From Taenia hydatigena (Eukaryota; Platyhelminthes; Cestoda; Cyclophyllidea; Taeniidae): a stretch of DNA of 64,000 nucleotides. Positions 49,901 through 62,897 of this stretch are shown in pieces. The position numbers and the translations under genes are program-made. The first letter of the stretch is position 1; every line of letters begins with the position of its first letter. The notes under the pieces are model-generated. The model was not told where the DNA came from. It was given only the letters and a program-made list of their open reading frames with translations, and searched no databases. Location of the stretch: NCBI GenBank assembly GCA_036345935.2, contig JADWOT020000003.1:7986134-8050133 (forward strand), read 5' to 3'.

Positions 49901-52900
49901 AACGTGCAAAAATCGTTAAATACTTTCCACCTGGAACGAGTAAACATTCTACAGCTTAACGGGAATGAGACTGTGATTCAAGGTTGACAAACCCACTTGA
50001 AACGAACCACAATAAATTTTTGATACAAGTGATGGATAATCGCGCATCGCCTAAGCAATAAGGCTGCTACCACGATTCCCAAACGAAGTATTACCGATGC
50101 TTCCACTGTAGACATTGCAGCTGAGCACATTGAAGCATTATAACGCAAAAGAGAACTCAGATTTGCTTAAAGCGAGAGCACTTCAAAGGCAGTGCAATAT
50201 TTGAATTGCATATGAATTCCTACCTTGCACTGTTTCACAACATTGAGGAGAGCAATGCTCAATGGGAGAATAGAAACAGCGGGGGAGCGTGCAAAGGATA
50301 AGAGAGAAGACGAAGCAGCTCATTTTCTCATTTTTGTAGCAAAGTAAACACCGAATGATCTCATGCGTATGCATTGCACTTGTTGCACTAATGCCTAAGG
50401 TGGTCAAATGTGTCCATGCATTATTTGCTACACTTGCCGGGACAATGTTCCAGTTTTTTCAGGAATAGGCTTCATTGTTCAAGGCCAACGTCCAAATCGT
50501 TACTTGGTGCTTGCAGTGGCTTGAATGAGAAATTCATTAATATTAAATATCATATAAAAATTAATAAATATCAGAACCAGGATTAAGTTTGGTCCCTAGA
50601 TTAGGTAAAGTGTTTCACCTGAGGCTAAAAACCCCAGCATCCTGATATTCGTAGTACTTAAATGCGAAATCATTACGATGCAATCGACTCTCAAGGGACG
50701 GATCAGATCCTTCTTTGGTATCTTTAAGTAAAAATCATACACACTCAACTCTAGATCACGGCGTCATTGGACATTCATAGCCCTCTATGTCTGCACAATT
50801 GCATGAATGGGTCGGAAGTAGCGCTAACATTCCTGTTCGGATCAGTGGGTTTCGCCGCTTAGTTGGCTGTCGCCTATGCATATAAAAATGTGATAAGGAA
50901 AAAAACTATAACCGGTCTCCTGAAGTGAGTTGAAACAGGAACCACACCGATCAGGGAGAAATAAAGAACAAGCTGGTGGGAGCGATAAACTCAGGCGAAA
51001 AGAAGAAGGAGCAGCTCATTTTCATTTCCATAACAAAGTAATCACCAACGCGATATCGCTGTCAAACTAATGACGATAAGCATTCATTAATCACTCAGGC
51101 TGCTTAAAGTAGTCATCACTGAATAGCATATCCTTGTCAGGCTGAAGCCATATTCTTATCCTTTCTGTTTGGTGGAAGAGGAAAATCACATGGTTAGGCA
51201 TTCTGCGTTTTGAGAAATCGTACGATGCTTACATGTAGGATCTAGATGAGGCGAAGAGAGCAGTACACATAAGCCACATTCGGTTTCATTCACGAAAATC
51301 AATGTCATCTTACGCTCTGTAACTTGTTTAACCCGGCTTGATTTCAAATATCTTCATTACTGACTTGTAGAATACGCACCGTCGCTTCAGACACAACTCA
51401 CTGAATGGTCGCATTTAATAGTAAAGCATATGATTTGACAGATCGGTTGGGCTATGCTATGAGTCACTATGCTGGTCTGAGACATGGATGGAAAAACAGC
51501 CATGCTTGACTGCCTCCTTGCATGAGCCTGAACACTCCAGGTTTGTCTGCACTTATTTCCAAATATGATGTTGCAATCATTCACAATTTTCTTTGAAGAA
51601 ATTACATCAGAGTTAGACCAATTCAAATGGAACTAATCGCAGCATTTGCTTTGAGAAATGTTCGCCCCACTATATATATATGTGGTGCAAAAAATGAAAA
51701 TCAGACAATGAAACTTAGAAGTACCAGTGGCAAATTTGTGCCAGAATGTCTACCAAATAGCATATATAAGGTTTATAAATATGGCTAATGCAAGTGTTTC
51801 GCTTAAAGCATCACATTTATCACTTTCCATTTCATCAACTTGTCTGCCAATTCCACAAAACATCCCTCTCCTTTGTGTTATGTGCTCTATTTAACTCTTC
51901 TTGCAACACTACGGATTATACACTTTTTTCTCACGGTCGCTTGTGTGGTACTAAAGTTAATGTCACTTTGCATCGAAGGCAGTAGGCACAGTTTCTGGAT
52001 CTCAAGTGTTGAGCTAACATAAAAGCGTGCAAAGGCGGAGGCACAACGCTGCATCGCGCACACGAATTACCTTCCAAGGCGCTAGTAGGCCAGGCAGAGA
52101 GCCATAGTCAGTGGATGTAGAGAATAACACTTCTTTCATTGTTGCGATCTCTTTCACTGCTTTGTAGACACTGACTTAAAATAACGATTTGAGCATTTGC
52201 AGAATAGAATTGGAAAGTGTAAAGAAAATCGGGTGGTAAGCATGGGGCACGTAATGGCAAGAGGGGAACTTTTAAAGGTAATAGACGAAAAATTAAGGAA
52301 TTCATAACAATGTTTTAGGGTAATTAGATTGCTTTGGGCGGCAAGTGGATGGCTCAAAATTGAGTGCCAAAAATGGGTCACTGCAAGTTGAGAGTTCCAG
52401 ACTTGCGTCCTTTCTCCTATGCTTGGAGAAATGGTAAGGCTCGGTAACTTAAAGCTAAACTCAAGTGCATCAGTAAAGATAAGGCGGGCTTCAGTGGGAC
52501 ATATTTTATGCTAATCATCTGAGAGTTCTAGAAAGTGCACAGTCCTTCGATCTGAACTTCCAGCAGAATTCATAACTAGACAAAATAAAGGACTCAAATG
52601 CTCGCTTTGACCCCCAAACTAGAAAAATTCGTTGTCTCGAAAACAAAAAAATTCAAAGCGCAAATTCATAGGAAATTTGCTCATTTCTCAGAAGGGCTAC
52701 GACATGTAACTCATAATTCGGCAAGACCTGCGTATTACACATTGTCAAATCCGTGCATTCATCCCTGATTGTCTTCATCACGTCTACTCGAAAGCCCAAT
52801 ACAGCCGCTACAGCAAACACAACAGCTCATGAAGTACACTGCTCAAATCAGTTGGGAAAAAATTTTATTGAATATCAACGCCAGCAGCATTTGTTACTAA

Positions 52901-52920
52901 TTCAACACAAAATGATAACA
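46935..52920. other. Mostly non-coding; possible upstream ARM exons
   Basis: Minus-strand candidates near 47,060-47,215 and 48,640-48,720 may belong to the ARM gene. A plus-strand frame at 46,930-47,163 is open but overlaps the first of these antisense. The rest is AT-rich with nothing recognised; a short TA run lies at about 51,670. Confidence 0.4.
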
Positions 52921-52927
52921 GAGGAGA

Positions 52928-53245
52928 ATGTGCACACCGTCGACCAGCTCCTCCACCAACATGACATTCAAAGACATCCTCACTATCGCCGGTATGAGCA
53001 CAAACTCAGTCGTCTACCACCACTGCTGCGACCATCCCCACGGCTGCGCGCATTGCGGCGCCACTACAGGCGACCATGCATGCGGCATTCCCCACTGCAG
53101 CTTCTGCACCGGCCACCATCCACACTTCTCCTCACACTGTGGACTCTTCACAACCTCAGTCCACGGTGCCCACTTCCACGGATACGGACACGACCAACTC
53201 CCACACTCCATTTCTTCGGCTATCTCTTCGCTTCGTTTGATATGA
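52928..53245 (+). CDS. Small His/Cys-rich protein, undescribed
   Basis: The start is ATG at 52,928 or, 33 bases later, at 52,961; the stop is TGA at 53,243. The protein is 94-105 residues without signal peptide or membrane segment. A stretch of about 65 residues has 16 His and 8 Cys, with two CxxC pairs (GCAHCG, HCSFCT) and words such as CCDHPHGC, CTGHHPHF and HGAHFHGYGH. About 55 of the first 83 codons from 52,961 end in C, far from the AT-rich surroundings, which argues strongly that this frame is translated. The bias fades over the last dozen codons. The composition suggests zinc, copper or other metal binding, but the spacing fits no finger, ribbon or metallothionein family I know. It looks like a single-exon gene, or the main exon of one. 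Overlapping frames on both strands are shadows. Confidence 0.65.
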   Translation: MCTPSTSSSTNMTFKDILTIAGMSTNSVVYHHCCDHPHGCAHCGATTGDHACGIPHCSFCTGHHPHFSSHCGLFTTSVHGAHFHGYGHDQLPHSISSAISSLRLI

Positions 53246-53249
53246 CTTG

Positions 53250-55365
53250 TGTGCAGCACGGTGTTTGCTTATATACTCTCCTCATTGGTTCCAATTGTTG
53301 CACGTGACGTTCGTGCTAACTGTACTTTTGCTTTTTCGTTCGTGCTTCCCACTCCTCACCACCACTCTCGTGAATGGGACTTTAAGATCTACCTGGAGCG
53401 GTCGTAACTCAAGGAGATAAAATTGTTTGTGGCGGTGCACATGCCGGCAACAAGATCAGTGTCAGCAGCAGTTTATTTTACATAAATTGTCCGCCTTATC
53501 TCGATACAGAGCGAGCTACGATAGCTTTGCTTAACAAACTGCTTACAACACCCCGTTAACCTGCAATGACTACAACTTAAGTGCCAAATACTCTCCTCAC
53601 TAAGGATCACAGTTGGCATTTTGGAACCGTTCTTTTATGTTCATATCATAGTTGAACAGGATGAGGTTTACTAGGTTTGCCCCCAATGTAGCATATTCCA
53701 CGTTAAGTTCCCCGCCTTCAGCCCTCATGCTCCTCTAAGCAAGAGGATGGTCCTAGTACTGACACAAGTTTTAGCTTTCCAACCACTCATTTACATCAGT
53801 AAAATTTGCGATGCCTCCTCTACCACCTCTGTGTTTGCTAAACGCCTATCACCCAAACCAAATTGCGTGGTGCACATTGCTTTCACTCTGGTATGTTGTG
53901 CACATTAGTCTAAAATGCAAGACACAAAAAGGTATTTATGGGAATAAACTTTCTAATGCATTTTGATAACCCATTAACCAACACGTAGTTTTAGTCAGAA
54001 AGTTGCTTGACTAAAGAATCGCTTTTAGCATCCAATGTAGAAGACACTCAATTAGCGAATGCGTTTCCTATAACGCCAGCAAAACAATAAAATATTGAGT
54101 TGATAGAATAACTATTTAATTAATGCACAATTTTGATTTAATTATTGGGAATGTCATTCCGGTAAATGTGTGTCTGGGTCGGAGCGGATAAGAGCGATTG
54201 CCCTAGCCATCGAAAGACTTCACCATGTTTCTCCGCCTACTTGCAATTCGTTTTTGGCTTCTGCTCACCATTTTGTTCATTGAACGCGCTTCCTGTCTTC
54301 AGAAGCAACAATAGACGGATTTTGTGCCTGTAGAATAAAAATTCTCTTACAATACCATTCACTAAGAGGGCATCTCTTATCTTCATTCCCCTCGGGCTTG
54401 TCTGCGGCCACAAGCATCTACCACGACTGTCTAGAAATGCTATCGTCAATGCGTACACTTCGCATTGGCCATTTCATTCTCCTTAAGGCAGGATTTTAAC
54501 GTGTGAGTGTTGTGGGAATGACAAATCTTAATTTGACATCTAACAAATGGAGAATAACTGCGAACATTGCCTGTTATGCCTCGTAGAATGATACGAATAA
54601 GTCCTCATTCATTTTAGCAGTCTCAAAGTGCTAATGGAGCGGAGATGTCTAGGACGCACTTTTACCAGCATAAGAGCTACGCACTCGAGGTGACACATTA
54701 AAGATTTATTTTAGAAAAGCCAAAAGAGTGCAGTAGTGCCAGCTATCTTCTCTACTCATCATGGTTCTACACAAAAGTAAGCCCTCATCTAGTCGAAAAA
54801 TCCGACGCACAACTTGCTCCATTAAGATCTTTCTTCGAGACTCGTATTGAAGAGCTAATCAGAGCAAAGATGTGTCGTTTCCTCAATGCTGCAATGTTTA
54901 ACGGTAACCCTGGATCCGCCACAGTAAATTTCTTGCATATTCGCATGTCACAACTCACAATGACTTCTGTTTGCAGACTTAGGTATTTATTGTACAACTA
55001 AAAGGATTTTTACAGATTCCTCACAGATGACACTTAAAAGAGGACAAGGTCTTAATGATGTGAAACCTTATCCTTTCTTTGGTTTTAAAATTAAAGAAGT
55101 CTCAATCACCTACAATATCCGATCTTCTTGTTTTTATTTTATTATATTTAGAGTTATTTGCTGCAGGAAAAGCCTTGAATTAATTGCCTTTGGCAGAATC
55201 ACATTCCAGGTAGGCTTGACTACTCCCACATGCTTCTTTCCTTACCCATTTCTTTTATCGTAAAATTTTGCCAACTTTAGACTTATTGGTTTTTAAATTG
55301 GTGACTTTCAGCCTACTAATCTTGCTTAGAATGTTTTTTTTTGCACTAAATGCACTAGTCAGCTA
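53250..55365. other. Non-coding, no gene supported
   Basis: The 3' flank of the His/Cys gene has no perfect AATAAA in its first 200 bases. Open frames at 54,237-54,458 and 54,785-54,997 (both minus) are unrecognised. Confidence 0.5.
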
Positions 55366-55366
55366 G

Positions 55367-55612
55367 TTATCTATCACGCCATGCCTACTTACCTCAATCT
55401 CCAGTAGCACACCAGCTCCGCACATATTTTACCAGATGCACTTGAGTATACTCATTTCTTATGACTCCAGAAACACATACATGGAACGCATTATTGCCGC
55501 ACAAGAACTCGAGACTGACTATCATCATCTGCGAGCGGCCGTAAGTTGTCTAAAGAAATATCAGAACAGAATGGAAGCCTACCAGAGGTTGGTTGGAACT
55601 GGCTGGTGTGCG
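55367..55612 (+). CDS. Exon candidate with helical charged segment
   Basis: A plus-strand frame is open for about 82 codons without needing an ATG. Within it, acceptor TTATGACTCCAG at 55,470 and donor GTAAGT at 55,541 bracket a 70-bp exon encoding NTYMERIIAAQELETDYHHL and RAA, helical and charged like a coiled coil. The next exon is not resolved. Frames continuing at 55,593-55,805 and 55,663-56,010 may be part of the same gene or chance. No family recognised. Confidence 0.28.
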
Positions 55613-55819
55613 TGAAGTGCGAATAGTTCCCCTTCACCGAGTTGTTCACGCTGTTTTAACAAATGGAGGAAAACGCGGAACTCAATTGTTCGGTTCTTTT
55701 AAGGAATCCAGGTTTTCGAGCAACCGCATCCAAGGCAGAGAAGTTCATAATCCACTTTTTATTAGGTGCGTTTTCCACAGTAGAAATTGTAGCAAACTTG
55801 CTTAAAGTTTATGTGGCAT

Positions 55820-57400
55820 CAGTACCGTTATATGAATGGGGGGGAGATGGAAACCTTCAAAGGAACACAGACACAGACGAGGTACGAACGACAGATAGTG
55901 AGCACTTCGCTATGCATTCGCAATTAATGTGGGGCACACTGAACCAACGATGCTTGACTTCATATGTCACTCAATCCCTTCTTCCTTCTAATCTGATACC
56001 ATTAAAATAAGTAACAAGTAGACCGTGTCTGTGGCGTTCCAGATTATTAGCTTTCGCTGCTGGATTCGAGTGATTTCGCCACCGAATAGGCGAAGGTGTT
56101 ACTTCAAAGATTAGCTGGTTATGGTTTCCAGACCCTGTTTCGGACAGAGACACAGAGACCAATCTCCTTCCACTCAATATTTATGAGGAAGGGGATGTGT
56201 AGTTTTCCACTAAAGTGATTTTCATGTCCATCTTCGATGTGTGGTTCGTTGGATGTGTCCTAATGCACTTCAGTGGCGTTCTCAGTTCCACAACTCGCTT
56301 GAGGTTTGACACATTGTTGCACTCTCTGAGATCAGTTATGCCACACATTCACGTCACCATCCAAAGACTACAGTTCTTTGGGGTCACACTAGTAGAGCAG
56401 TCCTTAAGCAGCTTTGATAAACTACTTGGCTAACGATGCCTATCCGTTTTCTAATAATAGCAAATAACCAAAAAGATTGGTAAAAGAATTTCAGCCTTAT
56501 TTTGAATGCGCATGTCCTTCTTCATGGTCACAAACATTTGATTACACACTTTTGCTTAAGACATTTGTAGTCATTACCAAGAATGCATTAAAGGTGGGTA
56601 TTTAACTCTCCAAAATGTTAGTCTGCTTTTCTGACCAAAAGTCTTGCAAACCTCCTCCATAAAAGAGCTTATCGGAAAAGGAGATTTCTGTGCTAAGAGT
56701 GTATTTATGATCCAGTTGGTCAGTTTTAAAGGTCAGACAGAATTTGACACTTGGGCTGTAGAGGAATTGCGATGAGGAAGATGAGAAAAGACAACATTTG
56801 TAATTTGATGAAGACATGTGTAAGGTGTCTGCTTTACCAAATTCTCCGATTCGTATGATATCACCAAAATGCCAAATAAAACATGAACTGTGGATTACAG
56901 TCATTACTTCTTAAGCTTAGGCTGCGCTGATTGGTCGATTGCAGAGAGGTCAATTCAGAAAGCTGACCACACCGTCAGCACAATTGTGTAATTAAAATGG
57001 AATCTTTAGTCATATACAGCCCTTTTCTACACCTTCCGTGCGGGCAGAACCAGCCAGCAGGTAATAGCACGAGCATTGGTGGCTGGAGCAAGGGCAGTGA
57101 GACAATCGGCCACTTCATTACGCTATTATTTCCTTTATGCAAAACCATCAGTGAGTAAAAAACGACGCATTTTGAAGGCATCCAGTTAATCTGTAGTCAC
57201 AGTCACACCTACTACTCAGCTAGTCAAGATTAAGTTCCTTATCACCCAAGATCGTTAAATAATTGGTCGGCCGAACCATTCACCTTGGCAGTTAACCACT
57301 TAACTGACCAGAATCCCTACTGGTGCTTACCCCTTACCACGGTGAGGTGCCGTTAACTATGCTGCCTTTTTTATTTCCTCTGGATCTCGTGGGCATTACC
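55820..57400. other. Unresolved stretch
   Basis: May be intronic to a plus-strand gene spanning 55.4-57.8 kb. Frames at 56,215-56,433 (plus) and 56,602-56,904 (minus) are unrecognised. Confidence 0.4.
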
Positions 57401-57412
57401 ACCGAGAATTGA

Positions 57413-57766
57413 GAGCTCGAGACGCAAATGCGAACGGCCGCTCCACAGTTCAAATTGGCTCTCCGTCTCCCTCCCACTCAGATGTTTAAGAGCAACGTCG
57501 GAAAAGTGACTTCACATTATGGTGGTCGTCAAATGTTCAAGGTGAGCTCGAGGAGGATTCCATTCACTTTAGTCATTCTTGTCGGTTTTAGTTGTCTTGC
57601 TCTTTAACAATTCTCGCACGATTCTCTCGAGGCATCTGATGAAAAAGTCGTTGTAGCTGCGCGTGTTGTGTCGATTACAATATTACTTAGTGAAATCGGT
57701 TTAGCGGATCTGCGTCACGAATCAATTGAAGAGGTTACAAATAAGCAGCTTAAGGAAGACCTTTAA
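57413..57766 (+). CDS. Last two exons of an unrecognised gene
   Basis: Exon 57,413-57,541 encodes TQMRTAAPQFKLALRLPPTQ, MFKSNVGKVTSHYGGRQMFK and ends AAG|GTGAGC in phase 0. A 90-bp intron contains an in-frame stop, so splicing is required. Exon 57,632-57,766 follows TTCTCTCGAG and encodes ASDEKVVVAARVVSITILLS, EIGLADLRHESIEEVTNKQL and KEDL before TAA. Both exons are in the same frame, GC-richer than their flanks and have ordinary protein composition. The upstream boundary is uncertain (in-frame stop at 57,410). I do not recognise the family. Confidence 0.4.
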
Positions 57767-57769
57767 GTC

Positions 57770-60700
57770 AGGTAGCCAAAAAGTCCTTCTTTTCTCCTCT
57801 TTTTGCCGCTTGGCGCCCATTTGGTCACGTCCACTGTCAGGCGCCTGAGCTGGAAAGGTTTGATTACCGTGAAGCGGGATTGGGTCAGCTCTCAGTTATT
57901 CTTAAGTCAATCCGACCAACTTAGGCAAAACTATCAGCTCTGCTGCCTTGCCTTTGTTCCAGTTTATTATTCTTGGTATACAGGTAGGTGGACGCAAAGT
58001 CAGTCATTCACTCGGCTTATCAGACAGGTGCGCTCGCTAGCTGACTTAGATGGACAGGCAAGCGTGTGCTACTCAGACTGAAGCTTCCAGGTTTTACTTC
58101 ATCGTTTAGTCTCTTTATCCAATAAATCCACCGACAAAAGTGCGACTGACTCGGCTTTTGTACTTTCATCCTTGGCTCGCATCTCCTTGAAATGAATGGA
58201 GTAAAAGCAGATAAGGTGTGTTCTTCACCACAAATAATGGGATGAACAAGGCAGAGTGATGAGGACGCTGCAAACAACAAGAATTTACTTCCCTCTCGAA
58301 CAAACTTAACGACGGTTCTGTAGTAGAAAGCGTGTTCGTCAAACGCTAGTCGTCTTGCACTAAGGACTACTTTGTCAAGCATATGCATTGCAATTGTGCT
58401 GACGTGACGAATTGGCTAGAGAACCGCCCCCATTGATGATGCGGTGGTCAATGTGGCCCTTCAACTCGATGAAGTAATGTTTGTGCCTGCGTCTCTGCCT
58501 CCTTGCAGCAATGTTAATCACAGAGACGACGACAGTGCGGCAAGGGCACTAATCCTTCTCTGAGCATGCAAAACTATCATCACCCCAACTCGTGTTACCT
58601 ATCGTCAGTGTCTTCAATGGTAGGTGACATTAGTGGGGTTTTGGGATCGTCGCCACATGCGGTTGAGCTCATTTTGAATTCGCACATGACTTATGTACTC
58701 GCGCATACATTGACAGTCTTGTGGGTGGTAAGTAGGTAGACTCCATGAACGTGTTCAAGTGTGTATGCAATGCTATTGACAAACGTGACAAGAATCGGTT
58801 CATAATTTACCATCATATTAATACACCACCTTATGCTTTTTAGTGTTATTCATTCATTATTGTTACTAGCGGGTCACTTTCCCGTATTTATACACATATA
58901 CAGGTAAATTCTTCGAGCGAATGTGAACGCATTTAAGCGTGTCTGCCTGTACTGATAATAAACTAAAATAATGCTGACAAAACAATGTTGGTGTGCAAAA
59001 AAGATGGAAATTGGAACGATGCTTGAAATGGTTAAGTGGTTAAGTGTCCTCGCTTCCACTTACTCGTTGCAGTCTCCGTGACTCTGATTAATGCGAAGTG
59101 AAGTGCTGAAATGATCAATGCTTGGCCGCTGTAGTAAGGGCGGAAAGGGTCACGAAAGCAGAGACACCAAGCGCCACAGAAAGGCGTTGCAAGATACCAT
59201 TCAGGCCGTCATGAATCCTGCTATACGATTTCTGGTGGCAATGCCGTGACGCACTGGCTATTGGTTCGCCAACGCGATCTGACAGCAAAATCATTAATCG
59301 AATGTTCGCTGCACGACAGATCCGACCAGAGTCAAAGACTCAGACAATCTTTTGTCCACTATGGCTGAATACAACTAGTATATTATCCCCAGCAAACATA
59401 GGCTAAACTACATTTGTTAATCTCAACGTGCATTATTACCGCGAAATCACTGCAATGAGTGCATAACATTCCTTTGAACAACTGCTGCAATGGCGACGCC
59501 GAGTGTAGATAAAACAGTGTAACTTGCAAATCATAAGAAGAGGCTTAAGCAGTTTGAAGCGGAACAGACTAATATGGCATGCATGCTAAAGGCAAAAATG
59601 ATAGCTTGACGGAATTTCACGCTTTTTGAATTCCCCGCATGTAAATTTGTTAGATATCTTCTAATTTAGTAGAGGTAGCAACACGTCAAGCTTCAAATTT
59701 ACAATTGCGCTCAATCGCAGTCGATGAATTTTCTTAGTTCCACTGCACGTTCTTTGGCAGTTGCCATCTCTTTTTTCGATCTGAATACCCTGCAATCACA
59801 CACAGAGAGATAGCAATTCTACGAAGAAAGGATGGCAAATTTTTGCCGTCAAGAAAGTGCTGTGCAAAATGACAAACAATGCTATAATGCTATAATTTAT
59901 TGACCAAATGAAGTGTTTACAACATAGGACAACTGCCATATTGCACGCCGCATCGAGAGTCGAATGTACACGCGCATGCATATATGTACGTAGGTTTGAA
60001 TTTTTGCCTTTACAAAACCAACTGTAGCCTCCTATAATATATATTGGCTTGTCAAGTGTGCTCCGAACGATGTTAACTAAAGCTGCTGACTCGAAACTAG
60101 AATAAGAAGTTTGTGAAGGATATAAACGACATAAACGCTCTAGACTCACCACTAATGGTGCTATTTCAAAATACGAATTCAATATGCATGTCACCTGCAG
60201 AGCTGCTCTTTGCTTGCATCATGCGTAGACATAATGCCTAACTGAATCGCTACTGTTTTAACTACTTATTTACAGCGTTTGTTGTAGGCTTGATTTAATG
60301 TGATTTTGTAGATCGTGATCTAAACCAGTTTGAGTGAGTTTAAGCCAATGGGTGTAAGTACGCAAAAAGGGCAAAATTAACAATACTTGGACATTTTCTT
60401 TACCTTCTTCTCATTGAGCACCGAAGAAAAAATGACTCTAGGACACACGGAATTTGATTAGTCGTGAGAAAGATGACATGTCTTTTAATCAACTTCACTT
60501 GCCCTCAAAACGCCACGAGGCGTGCAGTTTGAAAGTTCTTTTGATGTGGTCAAAAACAACATATTCATTACCCCTTTAGAGGTGTAAACTCACGTAATGC
60601 ACAAAATTGCTGCTAAGTAGAGTCTGAGGGCGTCAAAGCACTCTAAAATATCGAGCATTCTTTGCGCAGTCAGGTCTCGAAAGGTGAAACTGGCATTTGC

Positions 60701-62220
60701 CAAAATAAAAAAGGACCAGCAGCAAGAAAGAACTTATCCAATTCATTTGAATGGGTTTTAAATACTTTTCCTTTTGCTACCTGCAAAATGTTCCGCTTGT
60801 GTATTTCAAATGTCGTCCATTTTACAAGGGCACAATAATAAGAATAATTTCTCTTAAGTCAAAAAATTATTGAGAGTGCAAGAGCATGATACAAGCTGTT
60901 CACTTATTACAGGGAACCGCAAGATAAACTTCATCAGTGATAAAGTTTCACACTTTTGGTGGATATGCACATGGGAAAATACATATTTCACATCCACGGC
61001 ATTGGAATGCGTCTTGACATGAGCCGGATGAACATGCATCGGCTAAATGGAAGGGCAATCATACCTGCATCAGTTAATTAGTTGTAAGCTAGAAGATTGC
61101 GCACCTAAAAGGTTCAAAAAGAATGTCAATGTCTAATAGAATAGTAAAATGAAGTTAAAAATGCAAAAGAATGAAGTACAATGATTAAAAAGAACTTTAG
61201 AATAACAGAAGTAGTCCTGAGATCTGGTGGGATTCAGCAGCAATATTAATATTTTTCTCTAAACTCGTTTTGAGAAACCGGTCAAACATTGGTCCCGAAG
61301 AATCTTCACTCTTATCCCATTTTCATTGCCCGACTGCCTACACTATTTGGCCCTGATCACAGTATACTCTGACCTCGAATTGAGATCGAATGGAAAATGC
61401 AGATGAGTACAAGCTCTAGGGGGCGTCGCACCCCCCATCACTTTGGCCAGGGAAAATATTGTTCTAGAAGCCACTTATTTATTATCTTTCTGTCAATTGC
61501 ACCAAAACTCGGGCCTACAAGGGAACAGCAATGTGTCATTTTAAACCAGTTTTGGAAGTAAAGCAAAAGTTTGTAGAATGACAAAGTACTTTACATGTAT
61601 TTTATGAACTTCGTACTGCAGCGGTGAAAAGTATTTAGAAATAAAAAAGGGTGATATTGGTTGCAATTAGTCACCTCTGCACAGTATAGTTAGCATTCTT
61701 TGTTAAAATTTGCTTCGTCCTAAAACTTATAAAAATGGTGAAAATTTGTAGAGGTTTGGCCAGAGCAAAGTGAGGAATCAACTAAGGGATGTAATCGCAC
61801 ACATCCGAAGTGCCAGTAGTTTACTCAATCCGTGGACAAAACATAATTGACTCTAACATACCGTTTTTGTTCAAGTAAAACCCACAATTAAACTGCACCT
61901 ATTAAGCAAAGAAGAGCTATTGCTTCTACAGAAACGATGTGTGCCTTATGGTTTTAATATCAAGCCTTAATGGAAATGCAATACATCAGTTCAATTAAAT
62001 AAGAATAACAGCAAGCACAGATCTTGGAGCAGGTGTTAATAGAGGCACAAATGACTGAGCCACGACCTGACATATACCAGTCGATCCGAGTGCAACGCTT
62101 CCTCTCTTCATGCGTATTTCATTGGGTTGAAGTTTATGTGCGAAAAATATGCAATAATGGCTGAACTTATCGCACTTGGGTTAATGATGCTAACAAGTCG
62201 ATCCAAAAGTGTTTTATGGA
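57770..62220. other. Mostly non-coding; weak minus-strand exons at 58.1-58.4 kb
   Basis: On the minus strand, a block at about 58,313-58,400 encodes LDKVVLSARRLAFDEHAFYY up to a GTAAAT donor. A second at about 58,100-58,190 after CATTCATTTCAAG encodes EMRAKDESTKAESVALLSVD. Their phases do not join directly, so a middle exon is needed or one is wrong. A chance-length frame lies at 59,796-60,194 (minus). Nothing else recognised. Confidence 0.35.
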
Positions 62221-62224
62221 TTTG

Positions 62225-62373
62225 TGTAGCGTCCGGAGGCTCCCTCGAAGGCAGAAGAAGGCAGACTACTAGGGTAGAATACACATATTCAACGGGCAGA
62301 GGAATATAATTCGCTGGCATGGCCCGGAGGCCAGCCTACGCAGTTAGGGCAACATGGCCACTTCCGTGACTCT
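62225..62373 (+). repeat. Dispersed repeat, copy 1 of a direct pair
   Basis: Begins TGTAGCGTCCGGAGGCTCCC and ends near GTGACTCTG. It matches 62,898-63,046 over about 148 bases at roughly 80 percent by eye, same orientation, 673 bases apart. Confidence 0.8.
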
Positions 62374-62897
62374 GCCCCTCTCCTCTTTCAAGCGTCGTCC
62401 CCGACGCGCTCCTTGGTACACCTCCCACTTCAGCCATCACAACGTAGCCAGTGCTGCATGAAGCACCCACAAGCTAACCATACCAGTCGCCGACATCCGG
62501 CGCGATTGAGGCTATGCTTGACACCAGCGTCAGTGATCCTTCTTGGCGGTGCATTGGACTTCGAGTTTCGTTCGGCTTGGGAACAAAGTTTAGAATAAGT
62601 GGTTCTGCTGACCATCAGTATGTTCGTAGAGGGGTGTTAACACACCGATCTCCTTAAGCAAGCACATTAAGGGTGGTCTTCGGAACGAAACTTTTCAGGT
62701 TGCCCATGGTTAGTGCCGTTTCAGTTGTTAATAGCTTTCTTGTAGAACACGGAGATGGTGTAGATGCCGGAGGCGGGCGTCGTTCTTGGCTCATCCATAG
62801 CACATGCACTTCTTTCGCACCGCTGCAACATGCTATAGGCGGTAGAGATCGGAACAGAAACCCTATAGAGTCGGGTCCGCTTTCCGCTGCCACCAAT
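62374..62897. other. Spacer between the repeat copies
   Basis: About 520 bases, GC-richer than average, with short open frames on both strands and no recognisable domain. No primer-binding site or polypurine tract adjoins the repeats, which argues against a small LTR element. Confidence 0.5.

Noticed and set aside
53014..53259. Trp/Cys-rich minus-strand frame
   Set aside because: Antisense shadow of the His/Cys-rich gene.
52753..53307. 184-codon plus-strand frame, the longest in the window
   Set aside because: It overlaps the His/Cys frame. In this frame the C-rich position is the first codon base, which is not a natural bias, and the product is an Arg/Leu/Pro-rich shadow.
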